Shown here: piece after piece, positions 44,491-53,059 of the stretch
Layout of the letters: every line of letters begins with the position of its first letter
Position numbering within the stretch: the first letter of the stretch is position 1
Assembly: GCF_902712915.1 (NCBI RefSeq)
Contig: NZ_CACTIA010000005.1
Coordinates: forward strand, 3,136,501-3,200,500
Direction of reading: 5' to 3'
DNA: 64,000 bases
Source: Acidiphilium sp. C61
GTDB lineage: Bacteria > Pseudomonadota > Alphaproteobacteria > Acetobacterales > Acetobacteraceae
Made by a program: the position numbers and the translations under genes
The notes under the pieces: generated by a model
Databases searched by the model: none
What the model saw: only the letters and a program-made list of their open reading frames with translations
What the model was told of the DNA's origin: nothing

Positions 44491-47322
44491 ATGAACCCCC
44501 TGAAACAACTCGCTGAAGCCGGGCAGGCGCCCTGGCTCGATTTCGTGCAGCGCGGCCTGATCGAGGGGGGGGAGCTTGCCGCCATGATCGAGCGCGACGG
44601 GATCAGGGGGGTGACGTCGAACCCGGCGATCTTCGAAAAGGCGATCGCGCATGCGCCGGAATACGGCTCGGCGTTCGAGCGCTTCGTCGCCGCCCATGAC
44701 GGCACGCCGATGGAGATCTACGAGCATCTGGCGATCGCCGACATCCAGGCCGCGGCGGACGCGCTGGCGCCGGTCTACCGCGACACCTCCGGGCGCGACG
44801 GGTTCATCAGCCTCGAGGTCTCGCCCTATCTCGCCAACGACACGCAAGGGACGATCGACGAGGCGCGGCGGCTCTGGGCGGCGGTGGACCGGCCGAACCT
44901 GATGATCAAGGTGCCGGCGACCTCGGCCGGAATCCCCGCGATCCACGCGCTGATCGCCGAGGGGATGTCGGTCAATGTGACGCTGCTGTTCGCCGTGCCG
45001 CGCTACGAGGCCGTGGCGCAATCCTATATCGCCGGGCTTGAGGATTATGCGGCGAAGGGCGGCGATGTCTCGAAGGTGGCCAGTGTTGCGAGTTTCTTCG
45101 TCAGCCGGATCGACAACGTGATCGACCGCGAGTTGCAGGCCCGGATCGATGCCGGCGGACCGGCGGGCACGATCCAGCCGCTGCTTGGTCAGGCGGCGAT
45201 CGCCAATGCCAAGGTCGCCTATCAGAGTTTCCGCCGGATCTTCGCCGGCGAGGGCTGGGCCGCGCTCGCCGCCAGGGGGGCGCAGGTGCAGCGCCTGCTC
45301 TGGGCCTCGACCAGCGTGAAGAACCCCGCCTATCCCGACACGCTCTATGTCGAGCGGCTGATCGGCCGCGACACGGTGAACACCATGCCGCCGGCGACGA
45401 TGGACGCCTTCCGCGATCACGGCACGGTGGTGCATGATGCGGTGGAACATGAGGTCGAGGCGGCGCATGCCGCGCTGACCGCGATCGAGGCGCAGGGGAT
45501 TTCGCTGGCGAGCGTCACCCAGGACCTGGTCGAGGACGGCGTGCGGCAGTTCGCCGAGGCGTTCGACAAGCTGCTCGGCGCGGTCGCGGCGAAGCGCGAG
45601 GCGCTGGTCGCGGTCAATCCGGCGCGCATCGAGGCGCCGGAGGAGATCGCCCGCGCGGTGGACGAGGCCGCCGCTGGCTGGCGGGACGATGGCACGATCC
45701 GCCGGCTCTGGGCGGGCGATGCCCGCGTGTGGAGCGGGGCGGACGAGGCGGACTGGCTCGGGTGGCTCGGCATTGTCGGGCAGGAACACGCGCATGTCGG
45801 CACGCTGGTCCGCTTCGCCAACACGATCCGCGAGGCCGGCTTCACCCATGTCGCACTGCTCGGCATGGGCGGATCGAGCCTCGGGCCCGAGGTGCTCGCC
45901 ACCAGTTTCGGCCACCGTCCCGGCTGGCCGCGGTTTCACATGCTCGACAGCACCGATCCCGCGCAGCTCCGCGCGCTGGAGGCGAAGCTCGACCTGGCGA
46001 GGACGATGTTCATCGTCTCGTCGAAATCGGGCGGCACGCTGGAGCCGAACATCATGCTCGCGCATTTCCGCGCCCGCATGATCGAGACGGTGGGCGAGGC
46101 CGGCTGGGCGCGGCATTTCACCGCCGTCACCGATCCCGGCTCCTCGCTCGAACAGGTCGCGAAACAGGCGCAGTTCGCGCATCTGTTCCACGGCGTGAAA
46201 TCGATCGGCGGGCGCTATTCGGTGCTGTCGAAATTCGGCCTGGTGCCGGCGGCGGCGATGGGGATCGACGTGTCCGACCTGCTGGTGCGGACGGCGCGCA
46301 TGGTCGCCTCCTGTGCTGCGAGCGTGCCGGCGGACCGCAATCCCGGCGTCCGGCTCGGCCTGCTGCTCGGCACCGCCGCGACGCGGTTCGGCCGCGACAA
46401 GGTCACGATCGTGACCACGAAGCGGATCGCCGGGCTTGGCGCCTGGCTCGAACAGCTGATCGCCGAATCCACCGGCAAGCACGGCCACGGGCTGATCCCG
46501 GTCGATGGCGAGGCGCTTGGCGCGCCGGCCGTCTATGGCCATGACCGCGTCTTCGCCCAGCTCGTGCTCAGGGGTGAGGAGGATGAGGCCCAGGATGCAA
46601 GGCTCGCCGCACTGGCGCAGGCCGGGCATCCGGTGGTGCGGATCACGCTCGACGACGTCGCCCAGATCGGCCAGGAATTCTTCCGCTGGGAAATGGCGAC
46701 CGCGGTGGCCGGCGCCATCATCGGCATCAACCCGTTCGACCAGCCGGATGTCGAGGCGAGCAAGGTGAAGACCCGCGCGCTGACCGACGCCTACGAGGCG
46801 GGCACGGCGGTGGCATCCCCCGCGCCGGCATTCAGCGCCAACGGCGTGGCCATCTTCGCCGACGCCGCCAATGAAGCGGCACTCGGCCGGCACAACACGC
46901 TGTCCGCCTGGGTGAAGCAGCATTTCCATCGCGCCGGGGCCGGGGATTATATCGGCCTGCTCGCCTATATCGAGCAGACGCCCGCGCATGAGGCGGCGCT
47001 GGCCGCCATCCGGCTGCGGCTGCGCGATGCCCGCAAGGTTGCGACCTGCGTCGGCTTCGGGCCGCGCTTCCTCCATTCCACCGGCCAGGCCTACAAGGGC
47101 GGGCCGAACACAGGCGTATTCCTGCAGATCACCGCCGACGACGCGGCGGATCTCCCCGTGCCCGGCCATCGCTACAGTTTCGGCCAGGTGAAGGGGGCAC
47201 AGGCGGAAGGCGATCTCGGCGTTCTCGTCGAACGTGAGCGCCGGGCCATCCGCGTTCACCTCACCGAGGTGGAGGCGGGGCTGGCCGAACTGGCGAAGGC
47301 CATCGACCACGCCTTCGCCTGA
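44491..47322 (+). CDS. Bifunctional transaldolase / glucose-6-phosphate isomerase
   Basis: A 943-residue fusion. Residues about 1-365 are transaldolase, with GIRGVTSNPAIFEKAI, FISLEVSPYLANDTQGT and the Schiff-base lysine in NLMIKVPATSAGIPAI. Residues about 390-943 are phosphoglucose isomerase, with LLGMGGSSLGPEVLATSFG, FIVSSKSGGTLEPNIM and GVKSIGGRYSVLSKFG. It interconverts pentose- and hexose-phosphates and links them to glucose-6-phosphate. This fusion is known from acetic acid bacteria. TGAGGAGA precedes the ATG. It heads the sugar operon, separated from gnd by a two-hairpin repeat. Confidence 0.95.
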   Translation: MNPLKQLAEAGQAPWLDFVQRGLIEGGELAAMIERDGIRGVTSNPAIFEKAIAHAPEYGSAFERFVAAHDGTPMEIYEHLAIADIQAAADALAPVYRDTSGRDGFISLEVSPYLANDTQGTIDEARRLWAAVDRPNLMIKVPATSAGIPAIHALIAEGMSVNVTLLFAVPRYEAVAQSYIAGLEDYAAKGGDVSKVASVASFFVSRIDNVIDRELQARIDAGGPAGTIQPLLGQAAIANAKVAYQSFRRIFAGEGWAALAARGAQVQRLLWASTSVKNPAYPDTLYVERLIGRDTVNTMPPATMDAFRDHGTVVHDAVEHEVEAAHAALTAIEAQGISLASVTQDLVEDGVRQFAEAFDKLLGAVAAKREALVAVNPARIEAPEEIARAVDEAAAGWRDDGTIRRLWAGDARVWSGADEADWLGWLGIVGQEHAHVGTLVRFANTIREAGFTHVALLGMGGSSLGPEVLATSFGHRPGWPRFHMLDSTDPAQLRALEAKLDLARTMFIVSSKSGGTLEPNIMLAHFRARMIETVGEAGWARHFTAVTDPGSSLEQVAKQAQFAHLFHGVKSIGGRYSVLSKFGLVPAAAMGIDVSDLLVRTARMVASCAASVPADRNPGVRLGLLLGTAATRFGRDKVTIVTTKRIAGLGAWLEQLIAESTGKHGHGLIPVDGEALGAPAVYGHDRVFAQLVLRGEEDEAQDARLAALAQAGHPVVRITLDDVAQIGQEFFRWEMATAVAGAIIGINPFDQPDVEASKVKTRALTDAYEAGTAVASPAPAFSANGVAIFADAANEAALGRHNTLSAWVKQHFHRAGAGDYIGLLAYIEQTPAHEAALAAIRLRLRDARKVATCVGFGPRFLHSTGQAYKGGPNTGVFLQITADDAADLPVPGHRYSFGQVKGAQAEGDLGVLVERERRAIRVHLTEVEAGLAELAKAIDHAFA

Positions 47323-47327
47323 GCCTC

Positions 47328-47430
47328 GAGCATCATCCGGTCAGATGAAACCATCTGACCGGACAAGGATGCTCAGGCTAACAGACTACAGAGCACGACA
47401 TCCGATCCGGATGGATCGGAACATGCTCTA
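47328..47430. repeat. Two-hairpin repeat, copy 10 (A-B order), inside the sugar operon
   Basis: GAGCATCATCCGGTCAGATG ... CATCTGACCGGACAAGGATG, linker TCAGGCTAACAGACTAC, then AGAGCACGACATCCGATCC ... GGATCGGAACATGCTCTA. In hairpin A both arms have changed together (CCGGTCAG/CTGACCGG versus CCGATCAG/CTGATCGG), keeping the pairing. It sits between tal-pgi and gnd, six bases after the tal-pgi stop. Confidence 0.9.
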
Positions 47431-47544
47431 GCGGGCGCGCAGCTCCGCGCCCGACCGGAGACCATTGACGAGCGCCTGGCACGGCGGCCCCGCATCGCGG
47501 GACCGTCAGCGGCCCGGCGCGGCAACAGGAACGGAGACAGAGCC

Positions 47545-48564
47545 ATGAAGATCGGTGTGATCGGCCTTGGCCGGATGGGCGCCAACATTGCCCGCCGCCT
47601 GATGCACGGCGGCCATGACTGCGTGGTGTTCGACACATCCGCGAAGGCCGTCGAGACGCTTGCGGCGGAAGGTGCGACGGGGGCGCGCGACCTCGCCGGC
47701 CTCGTGCGGGCGCTGGACCCGCCGCGCGTCCTCTGGGTGATGCTGCCGGCCGGGCGGATCACCAGCGAGACGATCGACGCGCTAGGCGAGATGCTCGGGC
47801 GGGACGATGTCGTCATCGACGGAGGCAACAGCTTCTATCGCGACGATATCGCTCATGCCACGCGGCTGAACCGCAAGGGAATCCATTTCGTCGATGTCGG
47901 CACCTCGGGCGGCGTGTGGGGGCTGGAGCGCGGCTATTGCATGATGATCGGCGGCGAGGACGAGGTCGTCCGCCGGCTCGATCAGGTGTTCCGCACGCTG
48001 GCGCCGGGGCTTGGCGGGATCGAGCGCACGCCCGGCCGCGCCGCGCGCGATCCGCGGGCCGAGCTGGGCTACATCCATGCCGGGCCGAACGGCGCCGGGC
48101 ATTTCGTCAAGATGGTGCATAACGGCATCGAATACGGGTTGATGCAGGCCTATGCCGAAGGGTTCGCGATCCTGCGCAACCGCGACGCCGAAGCGCTGCC
48201 CGAAGCGGAGCGATATGATCTCGATGTCGCCGACATCGCCGAGGTGTGGCGGCGCGGCAGCGTGATCTCCTCCTGGCTGCTCGACCTCACCGCCGCGGCG
48301 CTGGCGCGCGACGGGGCGCTGTCCGACTATAGCGGCTATGTCGAGGATTCCGGCGAGGGGCGCTGGACGATCAACGCCGCGATCGAGGAGGCGGTGCCGG
48401 CGGATGTGCTGACCGCCGCCCTCTTCGCCCGCTTCCGCTCCCGCCTCGATCATACCTTCGGCGAGAAGATCCTCTCGGCCATGCGCCAGGGGTTCGGCGG
48501 CCATCTGGAGCAGGGGCAGGGCGCGCAAGGGCAGGGCGGCACGACGCCGGGAGGTGCGGCATGA
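47545..48564 (+). CDS. gnd: 6-phosphogluconate dehydrogenase, decarboxylating (short GndA type)
   Basis: Oxidises 6-phosphogluconate to ribulose-5-phosphate and CO2. The Rossmann motif is [20 protein letters not shown], the substrate-binding block [20 protein letters not shown], and the catalytic Lys lies in [20 protein letters not shown]. At 339 residues it belongs to the short class, often NAD-preferring; cofactor choice here is inference. A Gln/Gly tail follows the last helix. The stop overlaps the zwf start (ATGA). Confidence 0.93.
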   Translation: MKIGVIGLGRMGANIARRLMHGGHDCVVFDTSAKAVETLAAEGATGARDLAGLVRALDPPRVLWVMLPAGRITSETIDALGEMLGRDDVVIDGGNSFYRDDIAHATRLNRKGIHFVDVGTSGGVWGLERGYCMMIGGEDEVVRRLDQVFRTLAPGLGGIERTPGRAARDPRAELGYIHAGPNGAGHFVKMVHNGIEYGLMQAYAEGFAILRNRDAEALPEAERYDLDVADIAEVWRRGSVISSWLLDLTAAALARDGALSDYSGYVEDSGEGRWTINAAIEEAVPADVLTAALFARFRSRLDHTFGEKILSAMRQGFGGHLEQGQGAQGQGGTTPGGAA

Positions 48565-50156
48565 CCGCGCCGGCGCAACCCTCCCGCCAGCCGGATGCGG
48601 CACCCGCCGGGCCGTGCAGCGTGGTGATCTTCGGCGCCGCCGGCGACCTGACCCGCCGGCTGCTGGTGCCGGCCCTGTTCAACCTTGCCAATACCGGGCT
48701 GGTGAACGAGCATTTCGGCCTGCTGGGCGCCGATATCGCCGATCTCGATGCCGCCGGCTGGACCGGCTCGCTGCGCGCGATGCTGGAGAGCTTCGTCGGC
48801 GATCCCGAGGCCGAGGACCAGATCGGCCAGGTCGACGATGCGGCGTGGAATCGCCTGACCGCGCATGCCGACTATGTGAAGGGCGATTTCACCGAGGATG
48901 CGTTCTACGAAGCCCTGAAATCCCGGCTGGAGGCGATCGAAGCCGCGCAAGGCACCGGCGGCAACCGGCTGTTCTACCTCGCCGTGGCCGACCGGTTCTT
49001 CGCGCCGATCGTCGAGCATCTCGGCCGCGCCGGCCTGCTGGCCGAGCACGCGGCGGGTGAGGGGGCGGCGAGCGAGAGGGCGTGGCGGCGGATCGTCGTC
49101 GAGAAACCGTTCGGCCATGACCTCGCCTCGGCCAGGGCGCTGAACCGGCGGTTGCTCGACGTGGTCGCGGAGCGGCAGATCTACCGGATCGATCATTTCC
49201 TCGGCAAGGAAACGGTGCAGAACATCATGGCGCTGCGGTTCGGCAACGGACTCTTCGATCCGCTCTGGAACCGCGACCGCATCGATCACGTGCAGATCAC
49301 CGTGGCCGAGACGGTCGGCGTCGAAGGGCGGGCGAAATTCTACGAGCAGGCCGGCGCGCTGCGCGACATGGTGCCCAATCATGTGTTCCAGCTCGTCGCG
49401 ATGGTCGCGATGGAGCCGCCGGTGGGCGTGCGGGCCGAGGCGATCCGCGACAAGAAACTCGAACTCTTCTCCGCCATCCGCACGATGCGGCCGGAGGATG
49501 CGGTGCGCGGGCAATATGGCGCGGGCGAGGCGTCCGGCCGCACGGCGCGCGCCTATCGCGAGGAACCGGGCGTTGCGGCGGCGTCGGACACCGAGACTTA
49601 TGTCGCGCTGCGCCTTGCCATCGACAACTGGCGCTGGGCCGGCGTGCCCTTCTATCTGCGCACCGGCAAGCACCTCGCCGAACGCATGACGGAAATCGCC
49701 ATCCGCTTCCGCAAGCAGCCGCTGGCGCCGTTCAAGGGCGCGTCGATCGGCGATCTGCCACCCAACTGGCTGGTGCTGCGCATCCAGCCCGATGAGGGCA
49801 TCGCCATCGAGTTCGAGGTGAAGCAGCCCGGCCAGACCATGCGGCTTGCCCCGGCGCGGATGCAGTTCCGCTATCGCGACCGCTTCCGGCCGGAGCCGAA
49901 TGTCGGCTACGAAACCCTGCTCTATGATTGCATGATCGGCGACCAGACGCTGTTCCAGCGGGCCGACATGGTCGAGGAAACCTGGCGCGTGGTCGGCGAT
50001 GTGCTCGCTGACTGGGCCAGCCGGAAGGCGGAGGGATTTCCGAACTACCGCAGCTTCAGTGAAGGCCCGGAGGCGGCGGACCGGCTGCTGTCCGAGGATG
50101 ACCCGACGCGGCGGTGGCGGCCGGTCGCGCTCGATCCCGCGGAGCACGGGGCGTGA
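48561..50156 (+). CDS. zwf: Glucose-6-phosphate 1-dehydrogenase
   Basis: Entry enzyme of the oxidative pentose-phosphate and Entner-Doudoroff routes. The cofactor motif is [20 protein letters not shown], the active-site signature is [20 protein letters not shown] and [15 protein letters not shown] is present. The N-terminus has a short Pro/Ala-rich extension. 531 residues, slightly longer than usual. It is coupled at both ends to its neighbours (ATGA with gnd, GTGA with the HAD gene). Confidence 0.95.
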   Translation: MTAPAQPSRQPDAAPAGPCSVVIFGAAGDLTRRLLVPALFNLANTGLVNEHFGLLGADIADLDAAGWTGSLRAMLESFVGDPEAEDQIGQVDDAAWNRLTAHADYVKGDFTEDAFYEALKSRLEAIEAAQGTGGNRLFYLAVADRFFAPIVEHLGRAGLLAEHAAGEGAASERAWRRIVVEKPFGHDLASARALNRRLLDVVAERQIYRIDHFLGKETVQNIMALRFGNGLFDPLWNRDRIDHVQITVAETVGVEGRAKFYEQAGALRDMVPNHVFQLVAMVAMEPPVGVRAEAIRDKKLELFSAIRTMRPEDAVRGQYGAGEASGRTARAYREEPGVAAASDTETYVALRLAIDNWRWAGVPFYLRTGKHLAERMTEIAIRFRKQPLAPFKGASIGDLPPNWLVLRIQPDEGIAIEFEVKQPGQTMRLAPARMQFRYRDRFRPEPNVGYETLLYDCMIGDQTLFQRADMVEETWRVVGDVLADWASRKAEGFPNYRSFSEGPEAADRLLSEDDPTRRWRPVALDPAEHGA

Positions 50157-50974
50157 GACGTGCGATCGATCTCGTGATCGCCGATGTCGACGGCACGCTG
50201 GTGACTGACGACAAGCGGCTGACGATGGCGACGCGGCAGGCCGTTGCCGCCTTGCGCGAGGCGGGCATCCGTTTCGCGATCACCAGCGGGCGGCCGCCGC
50301 GCGGCATGCGGATGCTGAGCGCGCCGCTCGGTATCGACACGCCCCTCGCCGGCTTCAACGGCGGCGTGATGATGGCGCCGGATTTCAGCCATGTCGTCGC
50401 CGCGCACGATCTCGATGACGGGGTGATCGGCCGGGCGGTCGGGTTGCTCGACGATCACGGGCTCGATGCCTGGCTCTATACGCATGACCGCTGGCTGGTG
50501 CGCGACGGCGCCGCGCCGCATGTCGCGCGCGAGCGGCGGACGGTGGCGTTCGACCCCGAGATCGTCGGGCGGTTCGACCTTGCCGGCCTGCATGGCGTGG
50601 TCAAGATCGTCGGCGTGACCGACGATGCGGTGCGGATGCAGGCCTGCCGCGAGGCCGCGCGCGAGGTGCTCGGCGAGGGTGTGACGGCGAATTGCTCGCA
50701 GCCCTATTATCTCGACATCACCAGCACGCAGGCGAACAAGGGCGCGGTGGTCGACGCGCTGGCCGAGCGTCTGGGCATTCCGCACGCGCGGATCGCGACC
50801 ATCGGCGACATGCCCAACGATGTCGCCATGTTCGCCCGCAGCGGTTGCGCGATCGCAATGGGCAACGCGGATGATGATGTGAGGCGCAAGGCCCATTACA
50901 CGACATCGACGAATGACGAGGACGGCTTTGCCGAAGCGATGCGGCGCTTCGTGCTGGAGGGGAGAACCGGATGA
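50153..50974 (+). CDS. Cof-type HAD-family sugar phosphatase
   Basis: A haloacid-dehalogenase phosphatase of 273 residues. Motif I is VIADVDGTLVTDDKRLTMAT, motif II ITSGRPPRGMRM, and motif IV IATIGDMPNDVAMFARSGCA, which also places it in the Cof subfamily with a C2 cap. Likely substrates are sugar phosphates or phosphorylated cofactors. Position between zwf and pgl suggests it clears a damaged or overflow sugar phosphate of this pathway, which is inference. GTG at 50153 overlaps the zwf stop and the end overlaps the pgl ATG. Confidence 0.85.
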   Translation: MRRAIDLVIADVDGTLVTDDKRLTMATRQAVAALREAGIRFAITSGRPPRGMRMLSAPLGIDTPLAGFNGGVMMAPDFSHVVAAHDLDDGVIGRAVGLLDDHGLDAWLYTHDRWLVRDGAAPHVARERRTVAFDPEIVGRFDLAGLHGVVKIVGVTDDAVRMQACREAAREVLGEGVTANCSQPYYLDITSTQANKGAVVDALAERLGIPHARIATIGDMPNDVAMFARSGCAIAMGNADDDVRRKAHYTTSTNDEDGFAEAMRRFVLEGRTG

Positions 50975-51711
50975 AACCCGTGCGTGGTGAACTTGTCGTG
51001 GTGCCGGATGCAGAAGCCTTCGCGGACCAGGGGGCGCGGCTCTTCGCGGCGGCGGCGGCGGCGGCGGCGGGCGAGCGCTTCGTCGCCTGCATTGCCGGCG
51101 GATCGACCCCGCGGGCGCTGTATGAGCGGCTCGCCGAGGCGCCGTGGCGCGAGACGATCGACTGGGCGCGCATCGATCTCGTGCTCGGCGACGAGCGCTT
51201 CGTCGCGCCGGAGGACGCGAAGAGCAATGTCCGGATGATCCGCGAGGCGCTGGTCGACCGGCTGCCGGTGCCGCCCCGCCTGCATCCGGTGCCCTTCGCC
51301 GGCATGACCGTCGATCAGGCCGCCGCCGCCTATCAGCTTGACCTCGCCGCGATCCATGGCGGGGAACTGCTCGATCCGGCGCGTCCGGTCTTCGATCTGT
51401 GCCTGCTCGGCATGGGCGATGACGGGCACACCGCCTCGCTGCTGCCCGGGCAGGAGGATCTGCTCGGCGAGCGGCAGCGCTGGGTGATGCCGGTGACCAA
51501 GGGGCGGCCGGAGCCGCGCGTCACCCTGACCTACCCGATCCTGGAGAGCGCGCGGCTGGTGGTGTTTCTCGTCTCCGGTGCCGGCAAGCGCGAGATGCTC
51601 GACCGCGTTCTCGGCGGCGCCGATCGCGATGCTCCGGCAGCCCGCCTCGCGCCGGCGGGGCGGCTGGTCTGGCTCGCCGATCGGGCCGCCGCCGGGCGCT
51701 GGGCAGGCTGA
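50971..51711 (+). CDS. pgl: 6-phosphogluconolactonase (DevB type)
   Basis: Hydrolyses 6-phosphogluconolactone to 6-phosphogluconate, the step between Zwf and Gnd. NagB-like fold with FVACIAGGSTPRALYERLA, IDLVLGDERFVAPEDAKSN and LCLLGMGDDGHTASLLPGQE. 246 residues, normal. An alanine run near residue 25 comes from a GGCG repeat in the DNA. Start codon overlaps the upstream HAD gene. Confidence 0.95.
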   Translation: MKPVRGELVVVPDAEAFADQGARLFAAAAAAAAGERFVACIAGGSTPRALYERLAEAPWRETIDWARIDLVLGDERFVAPEDAKSNVRMIREALVDRLPVPPRLHPVPFAGMTVDQAAAAYQLDLAAIHGGELLDPARPVFDLCLLGMGDDGHTASLLPGQEDLLGERQRWVMPVTKGRPEPRVTLTYPILESARLVVFLVSGAGKREMLDRVLGGADRDAPAARLAPAGRLVWLADRAAAGRWAG

Positions 51712-51723
51712 GGGGCGCGGCGC

Positions 51724-52992
51724 ATGGGCATTGATCCTGAAATTGGCAAGCGTGCCGTGGCGCGCGAAGCCGCCGGTCTCGTCGCCGCCGGCATGCGGGT
51801 GGGGCTCGGCACCGGGACGACGGCGGCGCACTTCATCGACGCGCTGGCCGCGCGCGTCCGCGCCGAGGCGCTCGACATCGCATGCGTCGCGACGTCGGAG
51901 CAGACGGCGGCACAGGCGGAGGCGCTCGGCCTGCGCCTCGCCCCGTTCGATGCGGCGCTCGATCTCGCGGTCGATGGCGCCGACGAGATCGAGTTCGGCA
52001 CGCTGCGGCTGATCAAGGGCGCCGGCGGCGCGCTGCTGCGCGAGAAACTGGTGGCGCAATCGGCGCGGCGCTTCATCGTCATCGCCGATCGGCGCAAGCT
52101 GGTCTCACGGCTCGGCACGCGGGCGCGTCTGCCGGTCGAGATCGTCCAGCACGGGGCGGAGCGGACCTGCGCGCGTCTCGCCGAGCTGGGGCTTGCCCCG
52201 GCGCTACGCATTGCGGCGGGGACGCGGTTCATCACCGATGGCGGCCATCACATCGCCGATTGCACCCTGCCGGCGGATATCGCGCCGGAGGCGCTCGACT
52301 CTGGCTTGCGCACGATCGCCGGCGTTGTCGAGACCGGGTTTTTCCTCTCGGGCTGTGCTGCGGCGATCATCGGCGATGAGCATGGCGCGATCCGCAACTT
52401 CGACGGCGATCCGGTTTCGTCCGCCGGGCTGGCGCCGGTTGCCGCCATGCTGCGCCGCCTCGACCTGCCGAAGCCGGTCGCACCGCCGCGCCTCGCGGTC
52501 ATGGGGGTGTCGGCATCCGGCAAATCCACCATCGGCCTGTTGCTGGCCGATGCGCTCGGCGTGCCGTTCTGCGACGGCGATGATCTGCACCCGCAGGCGA
52601 ACCGGGCGAAGATGCACGCGGGCAAGCAGCTCGACGACGAGGACCGGATGCCCTGGCTGCACCGCATCGCCATGCGCCTTGCGGAATGGCGGAGGACGGG
52701 CACGGGCGGCGTGATCGTCAGCTCGCTGCTGACGCGCCGTTATCGCGACCTGGTGCGCGGCGGTGCGGGTCCATTCACGCTCGTTCATCTCGACGGGTCG
52801 CGAGAGCTGCTCGCCGCGCGGATCGCGGCGCGGCGCGGCCATTTCATGCCGGCCTCGCTGCTCGACAGCCAGCTCGCAACGCTGGAGCCGCCGGCGGCGG
52901 ACGAGGATCCGATCGTCATGAACATCGATGCGCCGCCCTTTTCCATCGTGCGGCGGATCGTCGCCGAACTCGCGCGGCGACAGGGAGGCTGA
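51724..52992 (+). CDS. Fused ribose-5-phosphate isomerase A and gluconokinase
   Basis: A 422-residue two-domain protein. Residues about 1-225 are RpiA, with MRVGLGTGTTAAHFIDALA, LDLAVDGADEIEF, LIKGAGGALLREK and FITDGGHHIADCTL. After a linker (DLPKPVAPPR) residues about 257-422 are GntK, with P-loop MGVSASGKSTIGLLLADAL, CDGDDLHPQANRAKMHAG and HFMPASLLDSQLATLEPP. It would convert ribulose-5-phosphate to ribose-5-phosphate and phosphorylate gluconate to 6-phosphogluconate, feeding Gnd. Both halves look complete. The frame is continuous with no candidate internal start near the junction. Confidence 0.93.
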   Translation: MGIDPEIGKRAVAREAAGLVAAGMRVGLGTGTTAAHFIDALAARVRAEALDIACVATSEQTAAQAEALGLRLAPFDAALDLAVDGADEIEFGTLRLIKGAGGALLREKLVAQSARRFIVIADRRKLVSRLGTRARLPVEIVQHGAERTCARLAELGLAPALRIAAGTRFITDGGHHIADCTLPADIAPEALDSGLRTIAGVVETGFFLSGCAAAIIGDEHGAIRNFDGDPVSSAGLAPVAAMLRRLDLPKPVAPPRLAVMGVSASGKSTIGLLLADALGVPFCDGDDLHPQANRAKMHAGKQLDDEDRMPWLHRIAMRLAEWRRTGTGGVIVSSLLTRRYRDLVRGGAGPFTLVHLDGSRELLAARIAARRGHFMPASLLDSQLATLEPPAADEDPIVMNIDAPPFSIVRRIVAELARRQGG

Positions 52993-53059
52993 CAAGCAGT
53001 TTTGCAATGTCTGCCGCGGCCGCGGCGCGGCGGCGGACCCATGGCAGCGGGAGACAATC

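Noticed and set aside
44251..47310. A 1019-codon open frame antisense to the tal-pgi fusion
   Set aside because: It is a GC-driven shadow: rich in Arg, Gly, Asp and His with no family motif, while the plus strand encodes a clear enzyme fusion.
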